A DNA stretch of 64,000 nt, taken from NCBI RefSeq assembly GCF_041222825.1, contig NZ_CP139482.1, positions 341,001-405,000 of the forward strand. Direction: 5' to 3'. Made by a program: the position numbers and the translations under genes. Source of the DNA: Candidatus Thalassolituus haligoni (GTDB taxonomy: Bacteria; Pseudomonadota; Gammaproteobacteria; Pseudomonadales; Oceanobacteraceae). The notes below the pieces were generated by a model. That model did not search any database and was not told the DNA's origin. It saw nothing but the letters and a program-made list of their open reading frames with translations. This document shows positions 45,985 to 55,279 of this stretch, in pieces (position 1 is the stretch's first letter; each line of letters starts with the position of its first letter).

Positions 45985-46707
45985 ATGCAATACCCCCTGG
46001 TGACATTGCTGTTATTGATGATGTCGTTCCCCTCGATGGCGCAGAGCTTGCGTGTGGCGGTTGGGTCATCCTTGTCCCCGTACGTGATCGAGGAAAATAA
46101 TACCGGTGCAGAGCTGGATATTGTCCGTGAAGCCCTGGCGCTGCGAGGGCATGATATTACGCCTGAATATGCCCCCTATGGTCGAGTGAACGGCTTGTTG
46201 CAGCAAGCCCGAGTGGATGCTGCCTTGACGTTGCCGTCGGAAGGAGAAGAAGAGGATATCTTTTTCTCGGATGAATACATTACCTACCACAATGTGGTGC
46301 TGGCGCTGGCATTTGAGGGGTTTGCGATTCATACACTGGATGACATGGTGAATTATCGGGTGTTGGCATTTCAGAACGCCGCCCGGTTATTGGGGCCAGA
46401 GTTTGGCCATATGGCCAGTAACAATATCCATTACAGCGAAACCACCCGTCAGCACAGTCAGGTCGATATGCTGTTTTCGGAGCGCATCGATCTGATCGTG
46501 ATGGATCGGTATATTTTTAATTATTATCGGGCGCAAGCCGGTCGGGAAAGCACTGAGCGTCCGGTGAGTGTTTTTGAACTGTTTCCGCCGGTCAGCTACC
46601 GGATCGGATTCCGGGATCCGGCTTTGCGGGATGATTTTAACGCGGGTTTGCAACAGCTGCGCCAGAGTGGCCGTTATCAGGCGATTCTCGACCAGTATTT
46701 ACAGTAA
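45985..46707 (+). CDS. Periplasmic solute-binding protein, family 3-like
   Basis: About 240 residues with a signal peptide (VTLLLLMMSFPSMAQS) and an amino-acid-binding (SBP_bac_3) fold: LRVAVGSSLSPYVIEENN, GAELDIVREALALRG, and the C-terminal LRQSGRYQAILDQYL. No permease or ATPase is adjacent, so it may be an orphan sensor/binding protein. The start is chosen for its ribosome site (CGGAGCTACC). Confidence 0.8.
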   Translation: MQYPLVTLLLLMMSFPSMAQSLRVAVGSSLSPYVIEENNTGAELDIVREALALRGHDITPEYAPYGRVNGLLQQARVDAALTLPSEGEEEDIFFSDEYITYHNVVLALAFEGFAIHTLDDMVNYRVLAFQNAARLLGPEFGHMASNNIHYSETTRQHSQVDMLFSERIDLIVMDRYIFNYYRAQAGRESTERPVSVFELFPPVSYRIGFRDPALRDDFNAGLQQLRQSGRYQAILDQYLQ

Positions 46708-46890
46708 ATCCGGGCTGTCGGAGCGGTATTTGGGTTCGGTAAACCTGGCTTCAGGCGATGGCTGCAGGGCCTAATACCATTGTCCCTTGCGTTCAGTCAT
46801 GCTGTTTGATTCCAATGACCTTGTAAAACTCGCTATAATTCGTGCGATTCTAATTTTGATAAGCCGTATTAGCTTAAAAAGGGGCCCGTT

Positions 46891-47295
46891 GTGAAACATC
46901 TGAAAGCACTGATTTTGGTTGCTGCTACCTTGCTGGTTTCGCAAGCATTCGCTGCGACAGCTACCAATGAAGATAAAATTCGCGAACGTATCGCCCCGGT
47001 GGGTGACGTTTGTGTTGGCGTGGAGTGCGGTGGTGCGGTGGTGGTTGCAGCCGGTCCTCGCTCTGGAGAAGACGTCTACGGTGGTGCCTGTTTCGCCTGT
47101 CATGGTGCCGGGATTCTGGGGGCACCAAAGAAGGGTGACACTGCGGCCTGGGATGCCCGTCTGGAGAAGGGGTTCGACGCAACGCTGCACAACGCGGTGC
47201 AGGGCTTGAACAGCATGCCGCCGAAAGGCAACTGTATGAATTGCTCGGATGACGAACTGCTGGCAGCAATCAAGTTTATGTCGGGTCGAGAATAA
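46891..47295 (+). CDS. Cytochrome c5 family protein
   Basis: The 134-residue protein starts at GTG (preceded by AAAAAGGGG), with a signal peptide ending SQAFA. The mature domain has the haem motif CFACHG, a probable Met ligand in NSMPPKG and the C-terminal cysteine pair CMNC typical of cytochromes c5. It is a soluble or loosely membrane-attached periplasmic electron carrier. Confidence 0.92.
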   Translation: MKHLKALILVAATLLVSQAFAATATNEDKIRERIAPVGDVCVGVECGGAVVVAAGPRSGEDVYGGACFACHGAGILGAPKKGDTAAWDARLEKGFDATLHNAVQGLNSMPPKGNCMNCSDDELLAAIKFMSGRE

Positions 47296-47319
47296 ACCGG
47301 CATAACAGTAAGACAGACA

Positions 47320-47350
47320 CAAAAAAGCCGCAATCCATTGCGGCTTTTTT
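47320..47350. terminator. Bidirectional terminator after cytochrome c5
   Basis: A6-GCCGCAA, a four-base loop, TTGCGGC-T6: a 7-bp GC-rich stem extended by A/T pairs. It serves the rightward cytochrome gene and possibly the leftward speE transcript. Confidence 0.9.
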
Positions 47351-47430
47351 GTGTCTGGTATCTGCCAACAAGCGTCAATAAATACAAGAGCTAATAAAAA
47401 TAAGCGCTAATAAGAAGAAGCACGTGTTGG

Positions 47431-48300
47431 TCAGTCAGCCATACCCAAGGCACGGCGCATGAACTCGGGTATCGCCAGACCTGCAGCATGCATCTCGGCG
47501 TTGTAGTACTCGGTGCGGAAGGATTTGGCGGCCGAGTCTTCGATGCGGAAGCTGGTGGTATCGCCACCTTTGCTGGCGAGGGTGCAACTCCACCAGCCAG
47601 ACGGGTAGATCACTTGCGGGAACGGTACGGTATGGCTGCTGCTGGCTCCGGCTGCGGCCATATCAACATGGATTTTCTTGATGATGGAATCGCTGTGGTA
47701 CAGCGGTGATTCTGATTGTTGAACCACAATGCCCAACGGAGCCAGCGCCTTGAAGCAATCTTGGTAAAAATCGACAGCAAACAGCCCTTCTGCCGGGCCG
47801 ACCGGGTCGGTGCTGTCGATAATAATCACGTCGAGGGATTCCGGTTCGCAGTCCTTGATCCACTGAATGCCGTCGGCAAACAGGATGTTGGCGCGGGGGT
47901 CGTCGTTGGATTCACACAACTCCGGGAAATGCTTCTCCGACATGCGGGTGACCAGCTCGTCGATATCAATCTGCCAGACCTGTTCAACACCGGTGTGTTT
48001 CAGTACTTCGCGCAGGGTGCCACAATCGCCGCCACCAATAATGGCGACTTTTTTAGGTGCCGGGTGGGCGAACAAGGCCACGTGCGACATCATTTCGTGA
48101 TAAACAAAGTTCTCACGGGTGGAGACCATGGTGCAGCCATCAATCACCATCAGCTTGCCGAAGGTTTCCGTGTCGTAGATGTCAATGCTCTGGAATTCAC
48201 TTTGAGCGCTGTCGATCTTGCCTTTCACTTTCAGAGAGAAGGCAGAGCCTTGTTGATCAAATACTTCGGTAAACCAGCCGTCTGCCAGTGAGTGTGTCAT
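47431..48300 (-). CDS. speE: Spermidine synthase
   Basis: The 289-residue aminopropyltransferase makes spermidine from putrescine and decarboxylated SAM. The dcSAM-binding GGGDCGTLREVLKHTGVEQV, the catalytic aspartate in DVIIIDSTDPVGPAEGLF and VYHEMMSH are all present. It is divergent from speA, so arginine to agmatine and putrescine to spermidine steps flank one regulatory region. Confidence 0.95.
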   Translation of the reverse strand: MTHSLADGWFTEVFDQQGSAFSLKVKGKIDSAQSEFQSIDIYDTETFGKLMVIDGCTMVSTRENFVYHEMMSHVALFAHPAPKKVAIIGGGDCGTLREVLKHTGVEQVWQIDIDELVTRMSEKHFPELCESNDDPRANILFADGIQWIKDCEPESLDVIIIDSTDPVGPAEGLFAVDFYQDCFKALAPLGIVVQQSESPLYHSDSIIKKIHVDMAAAGASSSHTVPFPQVIYPSGWWSCTLASKGGDTTSFRIEDSAAKSFRTEYYNAEMHAAGLAIPEFMRRALGMAD

Positions 48301-48556
48301 ATTGGATACTCAAATGAATCGATGTTCTTTAAAATCGGCGGCTTGCCGGTGTAGCGGATGCTCCGCCCACGGTAGCCCCGACAGGGATATGTGCGCCGGT
48401 CTGTGAGCAGAGGCGGGTGCCTCCCGAATGACTGAACGCCGGTCGTCCCGGATTTTCCGGTAGCGGGCGTCGTTCCTTGTGCCGCTGCGACCATTTGCGC
48501 TGCAAGATACCTTAACCATGGATTCGCGCCAAGCGAATCAGTACTCAGGACCGCCC

Positions 48557-50455
48557 ATGACTACCGCCAAGCCCGCCCATGCAGAAGACGTCTATAACCT
48601 GCCTTACTGGAGTGAGGGGTACGCCCGTATTAATGATCAGGGCAACCTGAGTGTCCACCCGGATGCCTCTCCAACGGCGGGGGTTGATCTCAAAGAGTTG
48701 GCAGACCTGGTACGTCAGGAAGGACTGCGATTACCGGTATTGCTGCGTTTTCCGGGGATTCTGCATCACCGTGTTGGCAGTCTGGTCAGTGCTTTTGAGC
48801 AGGCACGGCAGGAGTTTGATTATCAGGGTGGATTTACACCGGTCTATCCGATCAAGGTGAATCAGCAGCAACCGGTGGTCGCCCAGATTGTCGCCGGGCA
48901 GCGGTTGGCGGGTATTGAGCGGATCGGACTGGAAGCGGGCAGCAAGCCGGAACTGATTGCGGTACTGGCCCAGACTCGGGACATCAAGGCCACCATTATC
49001 TGTAATGGCTACAAGGATGCCCACTTTGTGCGGCTGGCGCTGATGGCGGAGAAGATGGGCCATCATGTTTTTCTGGTGATTGAAAAACTGTCCGAGCTGC
49101 CGATGATTTTGCGCGAGGCTGAGCGGGTTGGTGTCAAACCGCGTTTGGGGGTGCGAGCGCGATTGTCCACCATCGGCAAGGGCAACTGGCAGAATACCGG
49201 TGGCGAGAAGTCCAAGTTTGGCTTGTCAGCGCTGCAAATTCTGCAGGTGGTCGAGCTGTTGCGTCAGCAAGGTCAGCTGGACACCTTGCAGTTACTGCAT
49301 TTTCATCTCGGTTCGCAGTTGGCCAATATTCACGATATACACACCGGCTTGCGGGAATGCAGTCGTATTTTCGCCGAGCTGGTGAAGTTGGAAGTGCCGG
49401 TTCAATGGCTGGACGTCGGCGGCGGTCTGGGGGTCGATTATGAAGGCACCCGCTCGCGCAGCTACTGTTCGATGAACTACAGCATGCAGGAATACGCCCG
49501 CAAGGTGGTGGAGGCGATGAAGGATATTTGCGCCGAAATCGGTGCCGAGGAACCGCATATCATCACCGAATCCGGGCGTGCCATGACCGCGCACCATGCC
49601 GTATTACTCACCGAAATCATTGATCACGAGCGGCCGTTAGATGGTGAGCTGGAGCCGATGAAGGAGGACGATCCGGTTTGTCTCAAGGGCTTGTATCGGG
49701 CCTATGAGCTATTACTGGAGTCCCGCAGCAGCGGACTGGTGGAGCTGTATCATGATGTCCAGCACTGGGTCGCAGAGGCGCATGCTTCGTTCAGTCTTGG
49801 GTTGTTGTCCCTCGTGCAACGCGCCAGTGTCGAGATGCTATATGCCCGTACTTGCCAGTTACTGGTAGAAAAACTCAATCCGGGGAATCGTGCCCATCGA
49901 CCGTTACTGGACGAGTTGCAGGAGAAGCTGGCTGACAAGGTGTTTGTGAATTTTTCGTTATTCCAGTCGTTGCCGGATATCTGGGGTATTGAACAGATTT
50001 TTCCAATTCTGCCGGTTTGTGGCCTTGATCAACCGATGGCCTATCGTGGCGTATTGCAGGATATCACCTGCGACTCGGATGGCCGTATCGATAACTATGT
50101 TGAAAACGACGGCCTGGGCACCAGCCTGCCGCTGCCATCGGTCAATCGGGGTGATATGTTGGCGTTTTTTATGGTTGGTGCCTATCAGGAGATTCTTGGC
50201 GACTTGCATAATCTGTTTGGTGATACCGACTCGGTTGATGTGGTGCTGGACGAAGACGGCAAGCCAGCGTTGCACAATCCGGTATGGGGCGATCATATTG
50301 CCAAGGTGCTGGGTTATGTGAATTTTAACGCCGACGATATTCGTCATCGCTTGATCAGTCAGGTGGAACAGAGTTCTCTGGATGACAGCGACAAGGCCAT
50401 GTTCCAGCGTGAACTGTCGGAATCGATGCAGGCCTATACCTACTTGCAGTTGTAA
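48557..50455 (+). CDS. speA: Biosynthetic arginine decarboxylase
   Basis: About 632 residues of the PLP-dependent fold-type III SpeA family; it converts arginine to agmatine, the entry to putrescine. PLP lysine lies in FTPVYPIKVNQQ, glycine-rich GGGLGVDYEGTRS follows, and the C-terminal domain holds FSLFQSLPDIWGIEQ. I choose MTTAKPAHAEDVYN because AGGA lies 8 bases upstream and family proteins start near here; earlier in-frame ATGs at 48518 and 48479 are possible. Confidence 0.94.
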   Translation: MTTAKPAHAEDVYNLPYWSEGYARINDQGNLSVHPDASPTAGVDLKELADLVRQEGLRLPVLLRFPGILHHRVGSLVSAFEQARQEFDYQGGFTPVYPIKVNQQQPVVAQIVAGQRLAGIERIGLEAGSKPELIAVLAQTRDIKATIICNGYKDAHFVRLALMAEKMGHHVFLVIEKLSELPMILREAERVGVKPRLGVRARLSTIGKGNWQNTGGEKSKFGLSALQILQVVELLRQQGQLDTLQLLHFHLGSQLANIHDIHTGLRECSRIFAELVKLEVPVQWLDVGGGLGVDYEGTRSRSYCSMNYSMQEYARKVVEAMKDICAEIGAEEPHIITESGRAMTAHHAVLLTEIIDHERPLDGELEPMKEDDPVCLKGLYRAYELLLESRSSGLVELYHDVQHWVAEAHASFSLGLLSLVQRASVEMLYARTCQLLVEKLNPGNRAHRPLLDELQEKLADKVFVNFSLFQSLPDIWGIEQIFPILPVCGLDQPMAYRGVLQDITCDSDGRIDNYVENDGLGTSLPLPSVNRGDMLAFFMVGAYQEILGDLHNLFGDTDSVDVVLDEDGKPALHNPVWGDHIAKVLGYVNFNADDIRHRLISQVEQSSLDDSDKAMFQRELSESMQAYTYLQL

Positions 50456-50470
50456 GCGTTGGCCTGAGTA

Positions 50471-50518
50471 CTCCGCTTCGCAAGCCCCCGCCAATACGGG
50501 TTTCTGTGCGAAACGGAG
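50471..50518. terminator. Hairpin downstream of speA
   Basis: CTCCGCTTCGCA and TGCGAAACGGAG form a 12-base stem with one mismatch around a ~24-base loop, between the convergent speA and monooxygenase genes. No U-run, so it may be a Rho-assisted end or an mRNA-stabilising structure. Confidence 0.45.
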
Positions 50519-50574
50519 CAGAACCGGTTAACCGTCTGGCGATGGCTGACTGGTTGTCAGGACAGAGGCGTCAG

Positions 50575-52425
50575 TCAAGACAAGTGATTGACGTCTTCCA
50601 TGCCATAGACGGGCGTTGCAATACCTTCCATGCGGGCTTTGATCTGTAGCGCCAGATATTGGGAATAATGGCGCGACTGGTGCAAGTTGCCACCGTGGAA
50701 CCACAGTGCCGGCTGGTGGGTGGGTTTCCACATGTTGCGTAATTCCCCTTCCCACGGCCCCGGATCCTTGCTGGTCGCCGATCCCATGCCCCAACATTTG
50801 CCGACCTTGTCGGCCACTTCCTGGGAGATGATCCGGGCGGCCCAGCCATTCATCGAACCATAGCCGGTGGCGTAGACAATCAGGTCAGCGGGCAGCTCGG
50901 TACCATCGGTCAGTATCACTGAGTGGGGTAATATCTGTTCGATGGTGGTACGACTTTTCAGCTTGATATCGCCACTGGCAATCAGCTCGGATGCACCGAC
51001 ATCAATGTAGTAGCCGGAAGCCCGGCGCAGGTACTTCATAAACAGGCCAGAGCCATCGTCACCAAAATCAAGCATAAAACCGGCTTCTTCCAGGCTTTGG
51101 TAAAAATCGGCATCCTGTTTCGCGACCTCTTTATAGATCGGAATATGAAACTCTGGCATCACCTTGAAGGGGATGGAAGCAAAGGTCAGATCGGCCTTGT
51201 ATGTGGTCATACCGTTCTGCACGGCTGCTTCCGAATACAAGCCGCCCAACACCTTTTCCATTAACGTATCGGATTTGATGATATGGGTGGAGGAACGCTG
51301 GATCATGGTGACGTCAGCACCATGCTCCCACAAGGCGGCGCAGATATCATGGGCGGAATTGTTCGCTCCCAGTACCACTACGTGCTTGCCGCCGTAGGCT
51401 TCGCCGCCGGGATGCTGGCTGGAGTGGTGTTGTTCGCCGACGAAACTGTCCTGGCCACGAATGTCAGGAATATTGGCAATCCCCGACATCCCGGTTGCCA
51501 GTACCAGCTGTTTGGGGCGTAAGGTCAGCGGTTCGCCAGCGCGGTTAACCTGCACGACCCATTCTGCGGCCTGTTCGTCGTAATGAGCCGAGATACATTC
51601 GGTGGAACCCCAGTAATTCAACTCCATCACTTTGGTGTACATTTCCAGCCAGTCGCCCACCTTGTCTTTGGGGGCGAAGACTGGCCAGTGATCGGGGAAG
51701 GGCAAATACGGCATATGGTCGTACCAGACCGGATCATGCAAACACAGGGACTTATAGCGCCGCCGCCAGGCATCACCGGGCTTTTCCAGCTTGTCGATGA
51801 TCAGGGTTGGCACCTCCAGCTGCCGCAGCCGGGCACCAAGACCAATGCCGCCCTGGCCGCCACCAATAACCAGACAATAGGGCTGTTGCTCGTAACCCAG
51901 TTGCGCTTCTTCTTGCTGGCGTTTTTCTTGCCAGGTCTGGCGCTGCCGGTTAATGCCGTGCTCGGCCCCTCGGGGACGTTGAGCGTTGCGTTTTTCCGGG
52001 AAGTCTTTCAGCTCTACCATGGTGGTCAGCAAGGTCCAGGCTTGACCCTGGCGCAAGCGCAGATGCCCCCGGCCGTGGGCAACTGCAGTGTCGAAGCAAA
52101 TCCAGGCTTCGATTACTCCATCGTTTTCGGTCGCCTCTTCCTCCAGTCTCCAATTGGATGGCTGCACCTGCGCCAGTGTTGCTGTCAGCATGGCCTGAAT
52201 TGCTTCCCGTCCTTCAAGGGTTTTGATATTCCAGGTAAAGGTAACCAGATCGCGCCAGAACCCTTGTGGTTCAAACAGAGCCGCAGCTGCAGCGGGGTCA
52301 CGGTGTTGTAATGCCTGATTGAGTTGGTCGAGCCAGTGTTGTGCCTGGGCCGAAGGTGGAGATGTTGGAGGCATTGTTGAGGGTGTTGTTGAGGGTGTTG
52401 TAGTGGTTTGGGTATTCCGGGTCAT
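50575..52425 (-). CDS. FAD-dependent flavin monooxygenase with N-terminal SnoaL-like domain
   Basis: The 616-residue protein has a SnoaL/NTF2-like domain at ~30-150 and a class B flavin monooxygenase fold: FAD motif VIGGGQGGIGLGARL (~187-201), a region matching the FMO signature (DKVGDWLEMYTKVMELNYW) and NADPH motif VLGANNSAHDICAALWEHGA. Substrates of such fusions include small ketones and xenobiotics; none can be assigned here. It is divergent from a sigma-54 activator, and a matching -24/-12 promoter and palindromic sites lie between them, so it is almost certainly activated by that protein. Confidence 0.86.
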   Translation of the reverse strand: MTRNTQTTTTPSTTPSTMPPTSPPSAQAQHWLDQLNQALQHRDPAAAAALFEPQGFWRDLVTFTWNIKTLEGREAIQAMLTATLAQVQPSNWRLEEEATENDGVIEAWICFDTAVAHGRGHLRLRQGQAWTLLTTMVELKDFPEKRNAQRPRGAEHGINRQRQTWQEKRQQEEAQLGYEQQPYCLVIGGGQGGIGLGARLRQLEVPTLIIDKLEKPGDAWRRRYKSLCLHDPVWYDHMPYLPFPDHWPVFAPKDKVGDWLEMYTKVMELNYWGSTECISAHYDEQAAEWVVQVNRAGEPLTLRPKQLVLATGMSGIANIPDIRGQDSFVGEQHHSSQHPGGEAYGGKHVVVLGANNSAHDICAALWEHGADVTMIQRSSTHIIKSDTLMEKVLGGLYSEAAVQNGMTTYKADLTFASIPFKVMPEFHIPIYKEVAKQDADFYQSLEEAGFMLDFGDDGSGLFMKYLRRASGYYIDVGASELIASGDIKLKSRTTIEQILPHSVILTDGTELPADLIVYATGYGSMNGWAARIISQEVADKVGKCWGMGSATSKDPGPWEGELRNMWKPTHQPALWFHGGNLHQSRHYSQYLALQIKARMEGIATPVYGMEDVNHLS

Positions 52426-52487
52426 GGATGACTCCTGATCAATATCTTGTTGTTTTTATGTGGACGCTAACGTCTCTGGTTGGCTAT

Positions 52488-52503
52488 TGCAGTGCTTGTG
52501 CCA
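52488..52503 (-). promoter_or_regulatory. Sigma-54 promoter of the flavin monooxygenase gene
   Basis: On the minus strand: TGGCAC, five bases, CTGCA. The -24 element is perfect and the -12 differs from TTGCA by one base, with correct spacing, ~63 bp upstream of the monooxygenase ATG. Confidence 0.78.
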
Positions 52504-52605
52504 GACCGGTTTCAGAGCCGTGGAATATTTTTAACCGATTGATATTTATACGTTTTCAGAATTATTTTGGATGGCAGAGGAATGCCTTGAAGATAAGGCT
52601 CCGAG

Positions 52606-52658
52606 ACAGCTGTAAAGCCACTGGCGCTACAACTGAATCATCGCCGTTACAGCTGTAA
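52606..52658. promoter_or_regulatory. Pair of palindromic enhancer sites for the divergent activator
   Basis: ACAGCTGTAA at 52606-52615 and the perfect palindrome TTACAGCTGTAA at 52647-52658 share the core ACAGCTGT. Their centres are 43 bp apart (about four helical turns), ~110-160 bp upstream of the -24/-12 element. This is the layout expected of a sigma-54 upstream activating sequence. Confidence 0.68.
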
Positions 52659-52771
52659 TGTTTGCCAAGGGTGGAACGAATGGGCCTGTGACAGCAGCGG
52701 CCTGGTCTCTTTAGACTGGTCACATCCAATAGCAAGATAGGCTGCCCAGCAAGCAGCAAGGATGGAGATAG

Positions 52772-54865
52772 GTGCCGGAATATTTGACTCACTCAACGGC
52801 GGCAGCCAGCGCTCGTGCTCACACCCGAGTGATCACTGAATTTGCCCGTCGGCCACCACTGCCTGCCGCTGCCGATCTGATCGGCCGTTCCTGGTGGCGC
52901 TGTTTGCAGCAGTATGGCTTGCAGCCGGGGCGCAAACAGCCAGCGCGTATCGTTACCCGTTCAACCCTGAAAGAGCATCAGGATGCTGCCGATGAATTAC
53001 TGGCTGTCGCCCGTGCCGGTGTGAACCAGCTCTACGCCAGTATTAATGGACTTGGCTATGTTTTGCTGCTGACGGATCACGCGGGTGTGACGGTGCAATT
53101 TCATGGTGAGCGGGATCTGGACGACAAGTTAAGGCAGGCGGGGCTATATCTTGGCGCTGACTGGGACGAAAGTTATGCCGGAACCTGTGCAGTGGGAACC
53201 TGCATTCAGGAGCAGACTGCGTTGACCTGTCACCGGGGTGACCACTTCGATGGTGCCCACATCAGCTTGACCTGCACCGCCGCTCCGATCTTTGGCCCCT
53301 CTGGTGAGTTGATTGCGGTTCTGGATATTTCGGCGCTGAATTCACCTGCTGCGCGGGATAGCCAGATGTTTGCTTTGCATCTGACCCAGCTTTACGCCCG
53401 CATGATTGAAGACGCCTATTTTCTCCGGCGCTATCGTCGCCATCTGGTGTTCCGTTGCGACGACTCGCGTGAGTTTGTCGCCCTTAATGGCCGAGTGCTG
53501 TTGGCGCTGGATGACACCGGCACGATTGTCGCTGCCAATACTGCTGGTCGTTTGCTACTGGCGGACAATCCGGTGTGGGTGCCCACTGCTCGCGATGAAA
53601 CGGCTGCGGTTCAGGCCGCGCCATCCTTGCCAGAATTACTGGACAGCCGCTGGGACGATATTCTGGCCATCAACCAGATCAGTGCTGATGGCGTGCAGGC
53701 GTTCCGGTTGTCCCTGAATGATCAGACGGTGTTTGGCACGCTGATTGAACCAAAGCGCCAGCATGACCCATCGACTCACGGTCGGCTTGGCAAAGAGTCT
53801 GCCCGTCCGCTTGAGCGTGTGCCGCCGCTGGATCGACTGGCCGGTGATGATGCCGCCATGCGCAAGACAATCGAACAGGCCAAACGCTTTCGCCAGCGTG
53901 ATGTTAACTTGCTGATACTGGGCGAGACCGGGACGGGCAAAGACATGCTCGCCACTGCCATTCACGCCAGTGGTCATCGCCGCCAAAAGCCCTTTGTCGC
54001 GCTTAACTGCGCCGCCATACCGGAATCCCTGATTGAGAGCGAATTGTTTGGGTATAGCGCCGGTGCGTTTACCGGTGGGCGTAGCAGAGGGGCGAAAGGG
54101 CTGGTTCAGCAAGCCGATGGTGGCACCTTGTTTCTGGACGAGATTGGTGACATGCCGTTGCCGCTGCAAACCCGTTTGCTAAGAGTGCTGGCGGAAGGTG
54201 AGGTGACGCCTCTGGGAGCTGATAAACCGGTATTTGTCGATTGTCGGGTCATTGCAGCGACCCATCACAATATCCAGGCGATGATTGAGCGCAACGAATT
54301 CCGGGCTGATTTGTATTACCGGCTTAACGGCGCCACCCTGACCTTGCCGCCATTGAGACAACGGGCGGATCGAGAATTTTTGATTCGCTCCTTGCTGGCC
54401 GAGCTGAAACAAAAACTGAAACGACCGGAGCTACGCCTGCGCGCCGATGTTATCAGTGCTTTATTGGCTCACTCATGGCCCGGCAATGTGCGTGAGCTGG
54501 TTAATGTACTGGCCTATGCAGAAGCCAACAGCAGCGGTGACGTTATTACTCTGGCAGATTTGCCGGAACTTCGTGGCACTGGCCAGGGTGACAAGCTGCC
54601 AGGTAGCGAGGTCGGTGGTCGTGAGGCTGGTGGTAGTGAGACTGGTGTCGTGGCTGCGGGTGAGACCGCTGCCAGTCTTTCCCGACCTGAATTGACTCAT
54701 ACTGCTGTGCTGACCGAAGAAGGACAGGCACTCGTTATGTTACTGGATCAACACGATTGGAACCTCAGTGAAGTCGCCCGTGTGATGCGGGTTTCCAGGC
54801 CCACGTTGTACCGTCGTATTCGCAAATTCAGAATCCGCCGACAGACCTGTGTATCCCCTGGCTAA
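52772..54865 (+). CDS. Sigma-54-dependent AcoR-like transcriptional activator
   Basis: The 697-residue enhancer-binding protein starts at GTG (GGATGGAGATAG upstream). Order: N-terminal ligand-sensing GAF region (~70-220, with GTCAVGTCIQEQ), a PAS-like linker (~235-330), AAA+ ATPase with Walker A GETGTGKD (~384), sigma-54 contact loop GAFTGG (~431; the usual GAFTGA with Ala to Gly), Walker B GGTLFLDEIGD, then a Fis-type HTH (WNLSEVARVMRVSRPTLYRRIRKF). A Gly/Glu/Thr-rich linker precedes the HTH. It probably activates the divergent monooxygenase in response to an unknown effector. Confidence 0.9.
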   Translation: MPEYLTHSTAAASARAHTRVITEFARRPPLPAAADLIGRSWWRCLQQYGLQPGRKQPARIVTRSTLKEHQDAADELLAVARAGVNQLYASINGLGYVLLLTDHAGVTVQFHGERDLDDKLRQAGLYLGADWDESYAGTCAVGTCIQEQTALTCHRGDHFDGAHISLTCTAAPIFGPSGELIAVLDISALNSPAARDSQMFALHLTQLYARMIEDAYFLRRYRRHLVFRCDDSREFVALNGRVLLALDDTGTIVAANTAGRLLLADNPVWVPTARDETAAVQAAPSLPELLDSRWDDILAINQISADGVQAFRLSLNDQTVFGTLIEPKRQHDPSTHGRLGKESARPLERVPPLDRLAGDDAAMRKTIEQAKRFRQRDVNLLILGETGTGKDMLATAIHASGHRRQKPFVALNCAAIPESLIESELFGYSAGAFTGGRSRGAKGLVQQADGGTLFLDEIGDMPLPLQTRLLRVLAEGEVTPLGADKPVFVDCRVIAATHHNIQAMIERNEFRADLYYRLNGATLTLPPLRQRADREFLIRSLLAELKQKLKRPELRLRADVISALLAHSWPGNVRELVNVLAYAEANSSGDVITLADLPELRGTGQGDKLPGSEVGGREAGGSETGVVAAGETAASLSRPELTHTAVLTEEGQALVMLLDQHDWNLSEVARVMRVSRPTLYRRIRKFRIRRQTCVSPG

Positions 54866-54969
54866 CCCGGTCGGGAATCGTACTTTTTGTAAACAATTGT
54901 ATCGAGACGCACCGGGTTTGCCATGGTGGTCTATATGTAATGGGCTTGTATCAAGAATAGGACCATGAC

Positions 54970-55248
54970 ATGTCTGATGACGACTTCGAAATACACGATG
55001 ATGAGACCGACCAGGACGCCGACGGTGATGCCCGGCCGCAAGTAAAAAAACGTGGCGCTACCAAAGCGAGCGATCAGGATGACAGCCTGCAAGTGTCGTC
55101 AACGGCGCACAACGAACTGCGTGATTCGCTTGAAGGTGATGTTGAAGCCTTTCTGTCGCGCGGTGGCCGGATTCAACAAGTAGACGACAACGTGATGGCC
55201 GATCCACCACGTAAGCCACAATCCAATTATGGCAGCCGACCTATCTGA
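54970..55248 (+). CDS. sutA: SutA-like RNA polymerase-binding regulator
   Basis: The 92-residue acidic protein has a disordered Asp/Glu-rich N-terminus (DDDFEIHDDETDQDADGD), a central helix (LRDSLEGDVEAFLSRGG) and the tail QQVDDNVMADPPRKPQSNYG. That tail matches SutA, a Pseudomonas protein that binds RNA polymerase and supports transcription in slow growth. Neighbouring HAD/DUF484/dapF genes fit Pseudomonas synteny. Confidence 0.85.
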   Translation: MSDDDFEIHDDETDQDADGDARPQVKKRGATKASDQDDSLQVSSTAHNELRDSLEGDVEAFLSRGGRIQQVDDNVMADPPRKPQSNYGSRPI

Positions 55249-55279
55249 TCCATTGCTGCTCACGGTGCTGCACGGCGCT

